A DNA stretch of 64,000 nucleotides from Lachnospiraceae bacterium (lineage in GTDB: Bacteria > Bacillota > Clostridia > Lachnospirales > Lachnospiraceae). Each line of letters opens with the position of its first letter. The first letter of the stretch is position 1. Made by a program: the position numbers and the translations under genes. The DNA lies in NCBI GenBank assembly GCA_022791975.1, contig JAAWAC010000007.1, positions 62,001 to 126,000 of the forward strand. The letters run 5' to 3'. Of the stretch, positions 27,831 to 37,191 are shown one piece after another. The notes below the pieces were generated by a model that made no database searches, was not told the origin of the DNA, and was given only the letters and a program-made list of their open reading frames with translations.

Positions 27831-28595
27831 CTATTTGTTATCCCAGTTCCCTCCTTCCTTCAGGAGTCGCTCCAAAAGGTACTCCCTGTGATTGATAAAC
27901 ATCTCCGTCACCTGGTAGCTCTCCGTCTCTTCATAAGAGACCGGGTGAATCCGCCCCTGATCAAAGGAGAGAAGCTCCGCCCCCGGGATTCCCAACAACA
28001 AGGGGGAATGGCTGGCAATCAAAAACTGGCTTCCCCCAAGAGCCAGACGATTTAGGCAGATCAGAAGCGTCAGCTGCCGCTGGGGAGAAATCGCCGCCTC
28101 CGGCTCATCCAGGAGATAAAGGCCCTTCTCCGAAAACCGGTTCTGCATCAGCCCTAGAAAACTCTCCCCGTGGGACTGCTCGTGGGGAGAACGCCCCCCA
28201 TACTGCCTGTAATAAATCTCCGGAGGGGTTACATCCCGGTACTCCTCCGCCTGGGTAGCCACATTGTAGAAGCTTTCCGCCCGGAGAAAAAAACTGTCCC
28301 TGGGTCTTTGATGTCCCTTCCGAAGAGTGAGCCCCCGATGGAGGCTGGAATGAGTCTCCCTGGTAGAGAAACGAAAGTTTCTGCTGCCTCCCTCCGGGTT
28401 GAGTCCATAGGCCGTTGCAATGGCCTCCAAAAGGGTGGATTTTCCGGTCCCGTTTTCCCCCACGAAAATAGTAATATTGCTGGTGAATGTAAGCTCCTCC
28501 AGCTGCTTTAGAGCCTCAATCCGACGCAGATAGCAGTCCTCATCAATTTTCGCCCAATGGATGTACAAGCCTTCCACAAACAGTCTGCTAAGCAT
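27831..28595 (-). CDS. AAA family ATPase (ABC/SMC-like)
   Basis: ITIFVGENGTGKSTLLEAIATAYG Walker A, SHGESFLGLM signature-like, GLYLLDEPEAAISPQRQLTLL Walker B, FLIASHSPLLLGIPGAELLSF. Confidence 0.9.
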   Translation of the reverse strand: MLSRLFVEGLYIHWAKIDEDCYLRRIEALKQLEELTFTSNITIFVGENGTGKSTLLEAIATAYGLNPEGGSRNFRFSTRETHSSLHRGLTLRKGHQRPRDSFFLRAESFYNVATQAEEYRDVTPPEIYYRQYGGRSPHEQSHGESFLGLMQNRFSEKGLYLLDEPEAAISPQRQLTLLICLNRLALGGSQFLIASHSPLLLGIPGAELLSFDQGRIHPVSYEETESYQVTEMFINHREYLLERLLKEGGNWDNK

Positions 28596-28819
28596 GATTC
28601 TTTCCCCTCAAATTCTTTTTCCAAATCTCAGCTATAAAATCCCGAACATGCCATAGGATTTCACCCAAAATTCGTATAACAAAACCCGTGCATAATCCGG
28701 AATTTTATGATATACTATTTCAAAAGATTTCCTTTTGCGACGTTCGCCAAGCGCCCAGGTAAGCCCCACATTTGGCCCACTTGTTCGCAAAATTCACCTA
28801 CAGTTAAGGAGAGTGACCT

Positions 28820-29599
28820 ATGCAAGCAACCGAACATCGTTCCACATCCCGTGTCCTGGACATCCTGGAGCAACTGGCCCTGCGCAAGGAGGGCATGACC
28901 CTAACCGAGTTGGCCCAGCTTCTGCGTGCGCCAAAAAGCAGTCTGTTTCCCATTATCCACACCATGGAACAGCGGGGCTTTTTAACCAGCGATGCCTCCT
29001 CCCGCTATCGCATCGGTCCCCATGCCTATCTCACCGGCATGAACTATGAAAATCCCGTCCCCATGCACAGCATTATCCAGGAAAAAATGCGGGAAATCGT
29101 GGCCCAGTGCCAGGAGACCTGTCATCTTGGCATTCTGGCTGGTCCGGATGTTCTCTATGTAGCCAAGATAGACTCTCCTCTGCCCATAGCCCTGCGCTCC
29201 AAGGTGGGAAATCGTCTGCCCGCCTACTGTACCGGCGTGGGAAAAGCTTTGATCTATCCTCTAAGTCTGGCCCAGCTTCGCGCCCTCTATCCAAACGGCC
29301 TGACCCAGTATACCAGTAATACCATCACCGACATACAGCAGCTTTACCTGGAACTCCAGGAAGTGGAAAAGACAGGCTTTGCCTACGAATACTCGGAGGC
29401 CACTGAGGGCGTTCAGTGCATTGCTGTGCCCTTAAAACGCAACAACCAGATTCTGGCTTCCCTGAGTATCTGCATTCCCTCCTTCCGCAGCACGCCGGAA
29501 AAGAGAGGGGAAATCTGCCAGCTTTTAAAAAGGTCCCAGAAGGAACTGGAGCTGCGCCTGGAAGAATACCAAATTGAGAGCAGTCTGTTTATTATATAG
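28820..29599 (+). CDS. IclR family transcriptional regulator
   Basis: RSTSRVLDILEQLALRKEGMTLTELAQLLRAPKSSLFPIIHTMEQRGFL wHTH and effector domain with LPAYCTGVGKALIYPL. Confidence 0.92.
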   Translation: MQATEHRSTSRVLDILEQLALRKEGMTLTELAQLLRAPKSSLFPIIHTMEQRGFLTSDASSRYRIGPHAYLTGMNYENPVPMHSIIQEKMREIVAQCQETCHLGILAGPDVLYVAKIDSPLPIALRSKVGNRLPAYCTGVGKALIYPLSLAQLRALYPNGLTQYTSNTITDIQQLYLELQEVEKTGFAYEYSEATEGVQCIAVPLKRNNQILASLSICIPSFRSTPEKRGEICQLLKRSQKELELRLEEYQIESSLFII

Positions 29600-29614
29600 T
29601 TCCCTTATGTCTCT

Positions 29615-30322
29615 CTATTCCAGAACTTCTGCCTGCTCCTTAAAATAACCCGGGTTCTTCTTAATATGCTCCCGCATGAGCTCCATGGCCGTCTGCCCGT
29701 CATGGCATTCTATGGCCTCCAGAATCCGCTTGTGGTAAAACACCCCTGATTCACAGCCCATGCGCTCGATTACCTTTAACATGCTCTCGGAAAACACTTC
29801 CTTGAGAATGGTATTGACCTTTATCACCAGCGGATTTTTCGTAATCTCTCCCACCTTTAAGTGAAATTCCAGATCTGCCTCCGCAAACCCCCGCAGATCC
29901 AGGCTGTTCTGGCAGTGCTCCATGCACTCAAAGATCTCCTTCAAATCACTGATATCCTCTTCTTCCGCCCGCTCCGCCGCCACCCGGGCAGCCTCTGCGT
30001 CCAGCATTTCCCGAAATTCAAATATCTGAAAAATAGACTGATCTCCCAGATATACCTGGGGCACCAGGGGATTCATACAGTCATCAATCCCGATGGTTCG
30101 CACAAAGGAGCCCTCCCCCAGGCGGGTCTCCAAAAGCCCCAAAGCCCCAAGCTTCTGCAAAGCCTGCCGAATCGTAATCCGGCTGACTCCGAAAAGCTCT
30201 GCCAGCTCATTTTCCGAGGGCAGCTTTTCCCCCTGCTGCCACTCCCCCTTGATAATGGAAGCCTTTAGCTGCTTTAAGACTTCCTCCCCCACATTTACCC
30301 GCTTGATTGGCCGAATGCCCAT
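29615..30322 (-). CDS. GntR (FadR/FCD subfamily) transcriptional regulator
   Basis: KASIIKGEWQQGEKLPSENELAELFGVSRITIRQALQKLGALGLLETRLGEGSFV plus FCD-like helical domain. Confidence 0.92.
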   Translation of the reverse strand: MGIRPIKRVNVGEEVLKQLKASIIKGEWQQGEKLPSENELAELFGVSRITIRQALQKLGALGLLETRLGEGSFVRTIGIDDCMNPLVPQVYLGDQSIFQIFEFREMLDAEAARVAAERAEEEDISDLKEIFECMEHCQNSLDLRGFAEADLEFHLKVGEITKNPLVIKVNTILKEVFSESMLKVIERMGCESGVFYHKRILEAIECHDGQTAMELMREHIKKNPGYFKEQAEVLE

Positions 30323-30343
30323 GATATCCTCCCGTTCCTTTCC

Positions 30344-31597
30344 TTACCCTTCCTTATCCTGGCCAGCCAACCTGCGAAAAATCGATTTCCCCTCCTTGAT
30401 TGTCTCCAAAACGTGGATATCCCTCAGCCCCTCCACCGGGCTTGTCAGGGGATTTCCATCCAAAATCACCAGATCCGCCAGCTTTCCCTCTGAAATACTT
30501 CCCTTTTTCCTTTCCTCCAATATCTGAATGGCGCCGTGGATTGTCACGGCCCGCAAAGCCTCCTCCACAAAAATCCTTTGCTTCTCCTGGGAGATAGGGC
30601 CACCTTCTGCCTGATTTCTGACCGCCTGCTCCACCAGAAACAGCATATTGGGCTCTCTGTCCCCCAGAAGGGTCGCCTCCCTTTCACCACAGGAGCACTC
30701 GTCCCAGGCACCGGAACAACCTCCCAGCCGACAATGCCGGCGATAACACAGTCCCTCCGAAAAGGACAACGGCTTTCCAAAGGCCCCGGATGACTCCGGA
30801 CCAAAAATCACATCCAACCGCAAAATTCCCAAAAGGCTGGCCAGATGAAGTAGCGCATACTCTCCAGCCTCTGTCCTGGCCTCCTTAAGGGTGGTGATTC
30901 CCTGGGATGCAAAAAGCCGGACCGCCTCTTTCACGCCCCAAAGCGCCTCCTTAAGAGAGGGAAGCTTTATGCTCTCCACCGCCTGGAGAAACGCCCTGCC
31001 TCTTAATATCCCCGTGGGCATCCTGGTTCCGGAAGAGCGCTCAATCTGTCCCCCAAAAGGGTCGGGAGTAAACCGCCCAATCCCGGCCACTGCAAGCCCC
31101 ATACTGTTAAATGCCCCATATTGTCCAGAAGCATGAACCAGACAGACAGGCCGCTCCCGGCTGATCTCATCCAGCTCCTCCAGCGTTGGCCCCTGTCCCA
31201 GAGGATACCTCTCCGGTGCATAGCCCATGGCCACAAACCAGATGCCTGGCTTGATCCCTCTTTGCTCTATCTGCCTTGTAAGCTCCCTGACCAGCTCCTT
31301 GGGAGAATTACAGACACCCCCGGGCCCAGGAGATGCGTTTCCAAACATGTTGTTATAGGCCAGGCTCATCAAATGGGAACTACCGTGAATAAATCCTGGC
31401 AACATGGTCCTCCCCTCCAGGTCCACCACCTGGACACCCCTATGCAAGAGGGAGCCCATGTCCGCCCGGGAGCCTACCCACTGAATTCTTTTCCCAGAGA
31501 CCAACACTGCCTCCGCCCGGGGTCTTATCCGGTCCATGGTAAGAATCTGTCCGTTTATATATGCCCTCTTTCTCAAATCATCACTTCCACTTTGCAA
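30344..31597 (-). CDS. Degenerate YtcJ-like amidohydrolase (metal-ligand motifs lost, central part missing)
   Basis: YINGQILTMDRIRPRAEAVLVSGKRIQWVGS start and GAIQILEERKKGSISEGKLADLVILDGNPL end fit the family, but the HxH region reads PGFIHGSSHL and HAIGDRA/RIEHA-type motifs are absent. Confidence 0.75.
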   Translation of the reverse strand: MQSGSDDLRKRAYINGQILTMDRIRPRAEAVLVSGKRIQWVGSRADMGSLLHRGVQVVDLEGRTMLPGFIHGSSHLMSLAYNNMFGNASPGPGGVCNSPKELVRELTRQIEQRGIKPGIWFVAMGYAPERYPLGQGPTLEELDEISRERPVCLVHASGQYGAFNSMGLAVAGIGRFTPDPFGGQIERSSGTRMPTGILRGRAFLQAVESIKLPSLKEALWGVKEAVRLFASQGITTLKEARTEAGEYALLHLASLLGILRLDVIFGPESSGAFGKPLSFSEGLCYRRHCRLGGCSGAWDECSCGEREATLLGDREPNMLFLVEQAVRNQAEGGPISQEKQRIFVEEALRAVTIHGAIQILEERKKGSISEGKLADLVILDGNPLTSPVEGLRDIHVLETIKEGKSIFRRLAGQDKEG

Positions 31598-31673
31598 ATT
31601 CTTCCATGTAGTTTATCCCGGCTCTTTCTCTATCATACACCAAAACGGAAAGCAGGGCAAGATTGCAGAGGGC

Positions 31674-31705
31674 AAAAAGGAAGGAACCCTTCCAAGGTTC
31701 CTTCC
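31674..31705 (-). terminator. Rho-independent terminator after the NagB-like gene
   Basis: Minus strand GGAAGGAACC-N7-GGTTCCTTCC followed by TTTTT. Confidence 0.85.
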
Positions 31706-31745
31706 CTCTTGTGCGAACTTCTTTCTATATAAATTTGCCTTCTCC

Positions 31746-32705
31746 CTAATATCCAACCTTCTCCCAGCACTCAAAGGGCGCCGCGATCTCCTCGCTGACG
31801 TACACCTGGGTTTTCATCAGCTGCAACATAGAGCTGGGGATCGCCGGTGACACAGGTCCATGAAGAACCAGACGAGAGGTCATTCTCTGCCAGGAAGAGA
31901 AGGTATTATTGGTCAGCAGTGCATGTACCTCAATACGCTCCCTTGCATTCTTTACATCCACCGGGCCGATGGTTGCAGCCTTGGGAGGTACGCTGGCAAT
32001 GTAACCGGACTGTCCAAACACCCCGTGAAGGGAGTTCTGGGCCACAGTCAGAGGATGCAGGGTTACAATCCGTGCCTCCATATTCAGATACTCATCCATA
32101 TCATCGGTCATAAACTCGGAGACCGGATCGATAAAGGCCATATGGCCGGTCCATCCCGGGGAGGAGGAGCAGATATCCGCACCGCCCTCGCCGATCTCCG
32201 TGATCAGCTTGGAATAATGGCCGATATTGGCATTGGTGGGATAATGTACGTTCTCCATAGGCATCCGAAGCTTCTCATCGATCTGATATACGAAATACTT
32301 TAACATAGAATGGGCAAAGCCTGCCTCATAAGTCTCCGGCGCAATATTTCCCTGATCGTCCGCCCACTCATCCATGGCAAAAATGTGCAGCTTGCTGCAA
32401 TCTACCTGGAAGTAGTTGATCAGCTGTGCCAGGGGAATGTAGGTCTCCGGCTCCGGGTTGCCCAGGATCATGCTGTATTTTTTGCCCTGCTCTGAGGCCG
32501 CCTTCAGACGGGAAAACAAAGTGGCAATCAGCACCGGATGGGGATTCATCATAACCTTAATGTTGAAATCCGGATTGGCGTGCTTTTCCAGCTCCTTGCC
32601 GCTCAGCTTGCGCAGACGCTCGCAGACCTCCCGATCCTTAAACGGCACATAATCTCCACACTTAAACTCAAATTTGGTTGGGGGATCAAAAATAATGTCT
32701 TTCAT
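31746..32705 (-). CDS. Glucosamine-6-phosphate deaminase/isomerase (NagB)-family protein
   Basis: MILGNPEPETYIPLAQLINYF, LHIFAMDEWADDQGN, GWTGHMAFIDPVSEF; next to nagA. Confidence 0.82.
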   Translation of the reverse strand: MKDIIFDPPTKFEFKCGDYVPFKDREVCERLRKLSGKELEKHANPDFNIKVMMNPHPVLIATLFSRLKAASEQGKKYSMILGNPEPETYIPLAQLINYFQVDCSKLHIFAMDEWADDQGNIAPETYEAGFAHSMLKYFVYQIDEKLRMPMENVHYPTNANIGHYSKLITEIGEGGADICSSSPGWTGHMAFIDPVSEFMTDDMDEYLNMEARIVTLHPLTVAQNSLHGVFGQSGYIASVPPKAATIGPVDVKNARERIEVHALLTNNTFSSWQRMTSRLVLHGPVSPAIPSSMLQLMKTQVYVSEEIAAPFECWEKVGY

Positions 32706-33841
32706 TGTACCTCTCCTTTCAGTATCACCTTTTTCATGTTCATTTTATAATCCACCACAACAAGGTCTGCCCGCAAACCTGTCGCGATTTCTCCTCTGTC
32801 CAGAAGCCCTGTGGCCCGGGAAGGATTATAGGAGGCATACTGGAATGCCTGCACAATGGACGCACCCGTATGCTTCATCATATTATAGCAGGCCTTCTCC
32901 AGCGTAAGCTTGGAGCCTGCAATCTCTCCTGCAAAATCAAAGTTAATATCTGTCACACCCTCATAGCCCTGGGGAACGGGACCGTCCATACTAAAGGCAT
33001 CGGAAATCAGGATAATCCTGTCATCCCCCTTGATTTTCCGGATCAGCCGCAGCATATAGGGGTCCACATGGATGCCCCGGCTGTCACAGATAAGCTCCGC
33101 ATAGATTCCGGAATTGTAATTGACTGTCTCGTCCACGCACACCCCCCGACACTCCGGATACTTCACCCGGTCTCCTGTGGCGTTGGTGTGGTGGGTGCCG
33201 ATACGCAATCCGTAAGGCAGCAGCGCCTCGATCTCTTCCGGCGCCGCCTCGCTGTGGGCTACGGAAAACACTGCCGCCGGATTCTTCTCCTTCACAGCCC
33301 GGACAAAATCCAGAATCCCCTCCCGCTCCGGAGCCAGGGCCCAAACCTTGGTCAGATCCCAGGCTGCCTCCACAATAGGTAGAAAATCCTCCGCCTTCAC
33401 AGGTCCCTTCCAGGGATTGGACTCTCTGTCACAGCCAAATTTGGGGTTCAGGTAAGGCCCTTCCATATACAGGCCGCCCATATTGGCTCCCTCCTTCTCC
33501 CCCATGGCCTTTCGAATCACCTGGATGCCATCCAGAAACCCCTTCTGATCCATATTAAAATACAGAGCTGGAAGAACCGTGGTGGTCCCATGCTCCAGAT
33601 GATGTCTGGCCGCTGGAAGGGGATTGTCCGAAAAATAATCCTTTCCGCCGCAATGGGTATGAATGTCAATCAGCCCCGGCCCCACAAATTCTCCCTCTAC
33701 ATCCAAAATCTCACAGTCCGCCGGAACTTGAAGCTTTCGCATCTCCCCAAAGGCCTGTATCTTTCCCTCAGAAATGAAAAGCGCCGCCTCCGGAATCAGA
33801 TGATCCCTCATCACCAATGTGGCATTGATGATTGCAAGCAT
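32702..33841 (-). CDS. nagA: N-acetylglucosamine-6-phosphate deacetylase
   Basis: GEFVGPGLIDIHTHCGGKDYF, LGGLYMEGPYLNPKF, LRIGTHHTNATGDRVKYPECRGVCVDE, ILISDAFSMDG. Confidence 0.88.
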   Translation of the reverse strand: MLAIINATLVMRDHLIPEAALFISEGKIQAFGEMRKLQVPADCEILDVEGEFVGPGLIDIHTHCGGKDYFSDNPLPAARHHLEHGTTTVLPALYFNMDQKGFLDGIQVIRKAMGEKEGANMGGLYMEGPYLNPKFGCDRESNPWKGPVKAEDFLPIVEAAWDLTKVWALAPEREGILDFVRAVKEKNPAAVFSVAHSEAAPEEIEALLPYGLRIGTHHTNATGDRVKYPECRGVCVDETVNYNSGIYAELICDSRGIHVDPYMLRLIRKIKGDDRIILISDAFSMDGPVPQGYEGVTDINFDFAGEIAGSKLTLEKACYNMMKHTGASIVQAFQYASYNPSRATGLLDRGEIATGLRADLVVVDYKMNMKKVILKGEVQ

Positions 33842-33935
33842 TTTATTCCTCCCCCTTCCCTTTTATAACGATATCATCACTAATTAAGAAATGATCTCTG
33901 TTCTTGGTCCTGTATTAATTACTAATTCGTATTTT

Positions 33936-33964
33936 ATTTTAAGCGTATTTTCATAAGAAGTCAA
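33936..33964 (-). promoter_or_regulatory. Promoter for nagA-nagB-like
   Basis: Minus strand TTGACT (33959-33964)-N17-TAAAAT (33936-33941). Confidence 0.65.
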
Positions 33965-34140
33965 GACAGAGGAGGAATTCCTTTTATTTTTGTAGAATAG
34001 TCACAAGTTTTTCCATTCTCTTTTGTGGCTTTTTTTGCCTGCAAAAAGGCTTATCACCACGTTTCTTTCTTCCGTCTGAAAGTTATCCCGGAAAACCACT
34101 TTTATTACTTTCAAAAACGTTAAAAATTAATCCGCTCTCA

Positions 34141-34169
34141 TTGAACTTTCTCTTCCAGTATGCTATGAT
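34141..34169 (+). promoter_or_regulatory. Promoter for CBM9-like gene
   Basis: TTGAAC (34141-34146)-N17-TATGAT (34164-34169); places the start codon at 34201 rather than 34141. Confidence 0.65.
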
Positions 34170-34200
34170 AAAAGCAAAAACACCCGAAAGGAGCTTCCTA

Positions 34201-34800
34201 ATGAAAACCTACACCATCCAAAAAAAACCGGACGGACCCGATTTCTGGTCTTTAATTCCCGCCCTCTCCATAGACTGTCCCCTCTGGAGCGATCCCAAGG
34301 GAATTACCGCCTCCGCCAGGTTGTGCTATGATGAGACAGCTATTTATGTAAACCTCTCGGCTGTGGAAGAGCAGATCCGGGCAGAGTACACCTCCGTCCT
34401 GGATTTTCCCTGTGAGGACAGCTGTCTGGAGTTCTTCTTCTGCCCCATGCCCCAGGACAGACGCTACTTTAACATTGAATTCAATCCCAACTGCTGCCTA
34501 TATCTGGGACTGGCCACAGACCGCTACGATCTGGTCCGGCTGCTGCCCCAGACTCCAGTCCTTACCCCCAAATCCGCCCGTACCCCGGATGGTTGGTCTA
34601 TCACCTACCAAATCCCTGTCTCCTTTATTCGCCATTTTTTCCCGGAATTTCAGGCGGTTTCCGGCGGCTCTATCCGGGCCAACTGCTTTAAGTGCGGGGA
34701 TCTAACCCCCAATCCCCACTACCTTTCCTGGAATCCGGTGGATTCTCCCACCCCGGAGTTCCATCGCTCCCAGGATTTCGGCCTGATGTATTTTGCCTAG
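34201..34800 (+). CDS. Carbohydrate-binding family 9-like (DOMON/CBM9-like) protein
   Basis: ARLCYDETAIYVNLSAVEEQIRAEY, EDSCLEFFFCPMPQDRRYFNIEFNPNC, GWSITYQIPVSFIRHFFP, RANCFKCGDLTPNPHYLSWNPVDSPTPEFHRSQDFGLMYF; RBS AAAGGAGC before ATG 34201. Confidence 0.8.
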   Translation: MKTYTIQKKPDGPDFWSLIPALSIDCPLWSDPKGITASARLCYDETAIYVNLSAVEEQIRAEYTSVLDFPCEDSCLEFFFCPMPQDRRYFNIEFNPNCCLYLGLATDRYDLVRLLPQTPVLTPKSARTPDGWSITYQIPVSFIRHFFPEFQAVSGGSIRANCFKCGDLTPNPHYLSWNPVDSPTPEFHRSQDFGLMYFA

Positions 34801-34822
34801 AGCCTGGACATACAATCTTCCA

Positions 34823-34861
34823 GACCAGGTCTTGGGAATAAAAGCTTCCCAGGACCTGGTC
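34823..34861. terminator. Long hairpin 3' of the CBM9-like gene
   Basis: GACCAGGTCTTGGGAA-N7-TTCCCAGGACCTGGTC: 16-bp stem with one G-T pair; no clear T-tract. Confidence 0.55.
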
Positions 34862-34950
34862 CTCTAACATGGGAGCCCATAAGCTTCACCCGCGCCCCGC
34901 TTTCCCCTGTTTGTCTCAGGCATCCCAGGCTCTTAATCGCCGGCCAGCCT

Positions 34951-35958
34951 TCACTCTGCCGAAAATTTCCCCTCCAATTCTAACACTTGCTCCACCGGCG
35001 CCATCCCTTCCGTGGCTCCCGGCCGGGACAGAGAAGCCGCCGCCCCACAGGTTCCCAGGCGGATGGCTTTTTTAAGCTCCCACCCCTTCCAGGCTCCGTA
35101 GAGAACACCAGAGCAGAAAGCATCCCCCGCCCCCACAGTTCCCTGAATATAGCCCTTGGGAAGCCGAAGACTGTCGCAACTTACAAAGCTCCCCTCTCTG
35201 TCAAGTCCAAATCCGCCCTCTGGACAGTGGATCACGGCCCAGGTGGAGACGCCCATCTCCATCATCTTTTCAAGCGCCTCTCTCATCCGCTCCGGATACA
35301 GCCTTTCCCCATCCTCCCGCAAAATCACCCCGGTAATCTGCTGGGCCTCCAGCTCATTGATAATACAGTAATCTGTGTACCGAAGCGCCGGCGGCACCAG
35401 ATCCTGAAACCGATTCCCCGTCTCTGTCACCACGTCAATGGAGGTCTTGATTCCTCTCTCCCGGGCTCTTGCCAGAAGGCGGGCCATCCTGGTTCCATAT
35501 TCCGCATCCTTTTGATCCAGGGCATCCAGCAAAAGGATATACCCTACATGGAGCAGATCGATGTCCAGCTCCTCCCAGGGAATGCAATCCTCCTGGAAAA
35601 AGGCGTTTGCTCCCCGGTACTGGAAAAAGGTCCGATTCTTTGTGGTATTGTTGCTCATTACCGCCGTAAAGGAGGTGCTCCCTTTCCGTTTGAGGAGACT
35701 GGTATCAATATTTCCATATTTTTCCAGTTCCTCCAGGATATAATCCCCCTCCCCATCGGTACCGATAACCCCCAGAGTCTTTAAAGGTACTGTAGCATCA
35801 AGTCTGGCCAAATCCACGGCCACATTGCACACAGCACCGCCCGTGGAACGGCTGATCCCCTCGGTGATGGTCACCAGCTCGCTCTCCCGGGGCCACCGCT
35901 CCACGGGATATGTAATATCCACAATCAAATTTCCTGCCACACCAATCCCTTTTTTCAA
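34951..35958 (-). CDS. PfkB family carbohydrate kinase
   Basis: STGGAVCNVAVDLARLDATVPLKTLGVIGTDGEGDYI and GTVGAGDAFCSGVLYG. Confidence 0.92.
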   Translation of the reverse strand: MKKGIGVAGNLIVDITYPVERWPRESELVTITEGISRSTGGAVCNVAVDLARLDATVPLKTLGVIGTDGEGDYILEELEKYGNIDTSLLKRKGSTSFTAVMSNNTTKNRTFFQYRGANAFFQEDCIPWEELDIDLLHVGYILLLDALDQKDAEYGTRMARLLARARERGIKTSIDVVTETGNRFQDLVPPALRYTDYCIINELEAQQITGVILREDGERLYPERMREALEKMMEMGVSTWAVIHCPEGGFGLDREGSFVSCDSLRLPKGYIQGTVGAGDAFCSGVLYGAWKGWELKKAIRLGTCGAAASLSRPGATEGMAPVEQVLELEGKFSAE

Positions 35959-36054
35959 GCTTTTTCCCTCCTACATTAAAATTGCTGCGCGATGGCACGA
36001 TGACTTTCCCATCCAACTAAGAATTTCAGAAAACACTTGACATTTTACGCTAGA

Positions 36055-37101
36055 CTACAATGTGATCACCCGGTTTTCCTCGTTGGCCTGGTAAGCAGCC
36101 TCCAGCACCCGCTGTACATAGATAGCCTCAGACCCTGGCACCTCCACAGGCTTATCCGAGAGAATGGAATGACAGAAGCTTTCCACCTCTCTTGCATACA
36201 GGTTTCCAAACTCCACCTGAATCCGCTCTCCCTCTACCTGCTTCTTGTCCTGTAAGGCGTCATAACCACCCTGGGGTCCCAGATACAGGGCATCCACGCT
36301 TCCGCTGTCCACCTGACCGATAACCGTATCTCCTAAAATTCTTCCCTGGTCCCCGAAGAATTCCAGCCGCCACTTAGCCGCCTCATCGGGAATGTTGAAA
36401 TTGGACTGGACCACGCACTGGCATCCGTTTTCCATGCGAAGCATCACCATGGAAGAATCCTCCACCTGATACTGGAAGGATAAGGTATCTTGAAAAGCCG
36501 CCACCTGCTTTACCCGACTTCCCAGCACATACTGCATCAGGTCTATGCAGTGAACCCCCATATCCATCATGGCTCCTCCACCGCCAAGCTTCTTGTCCTG
36601 CCGCCAGTTTCCCGGCATATCTGGATACCAGCAGGTAAACTGGGCATACCCGGAGACCACCCTTCCGATCTTTCCCTGGGCAATGGCCTTTTTCATCTCC
36701 TGCACATAGCTTCCAAACCGCATCATCAAGCCGGCCGCCAACTTTACCCCCTTTTTTTCACAGTACTCCACCACCTTCTGCCCCTCCTGGGAGGTCATAG
36801 CCAAAGGTTTTTCCATTAAAATATGCTTGCCCTTGTCAGCAGCCATCATGGCCTGCCTGGCGTGCATCACCACCGGAGAGGCAATGTACACTGCGTCGAT
36901 CTCCGGGTCAGCCAGCAGGTCCGCCTCCGTATCATAGGCTCGCTTACAATTCCACTTAGCCCGACATTTTTCCGCCAGCTCCCTGTTGATCTCCATCACA
37001 GACACCAACTCCGCATTCTCACAGAGCAGCATTCCCGGAATTGTCCGGCGGTCTGCGATTCCCCCTGCTCCGATAACACCCCATCTCACTCTATCTGCCA
37101 T
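36055..37101 (-). CDS. Gfo/Idh/MocA family oxidoreductase
   Basis: VRWGVIGAGGIADRRTIPGM, AVYIASPVVMHARQAMMAADKGKHILMEKPLAMTSQEGQ. Confidence 0.94.
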   Translation of the reverse strand: MADRVRWGVIGAGGIADRRTIPGMLLCENAELVSVMEINRELAEKCRAKWNCKRAYDTEADLLADPEIDAVYIASPVVMHARQAMMAADKGKHILMEKPLAMTSQEGQKVVEYCEKKGVKLAAGLMMRFGSYVQEMKKAIAQGKIGRVVSGYAQFTCWYPDMPGNWRQDKKLGGGGAMMDMGVHCIDLMQYVLGSRVKQVAAFQDTLSFQYQVEDSSMVMLRMENGCQCVVQSNFNIPDEAAKWRLEFFGDQGRILGDTVIGQVDSGSVDALYLGPQGGYDALQDKKQVEGERIQVEFGNLYAREVESFCHSILSDKPVEVPGSEAIYVQRVLEAAYQANEENRVITL

Positions 37102-37150
37102 AAACTCTATCTCCTCCTATTTTTAATCAAAGCCCCTCTCCCCCAGCCAA

Positions 37151-37174
37151 AAAGAGAGGCCGCAGCCTCTCTTT
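37151..37174. terminator. Hairpin between the solute-binding-protein gene and Gfo/Idh gene
   Basis: AAAGAGAGGC-N4-GCCTCTCTTT, T-rich on both exits. Confidence 0.75.
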
Positions 37175-37191
37175 CTTTTTTGCACAGGAAA

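Noticed and set aside
27831-28595. AAA ATPase as an OLD/AbiEii-type phage defence gene
   Set aside because: Single ATPase of a common ABC-like family without a TOPRIM or nuclease partner; neighbourhood gives no defence context beyond the yeh-like locus.
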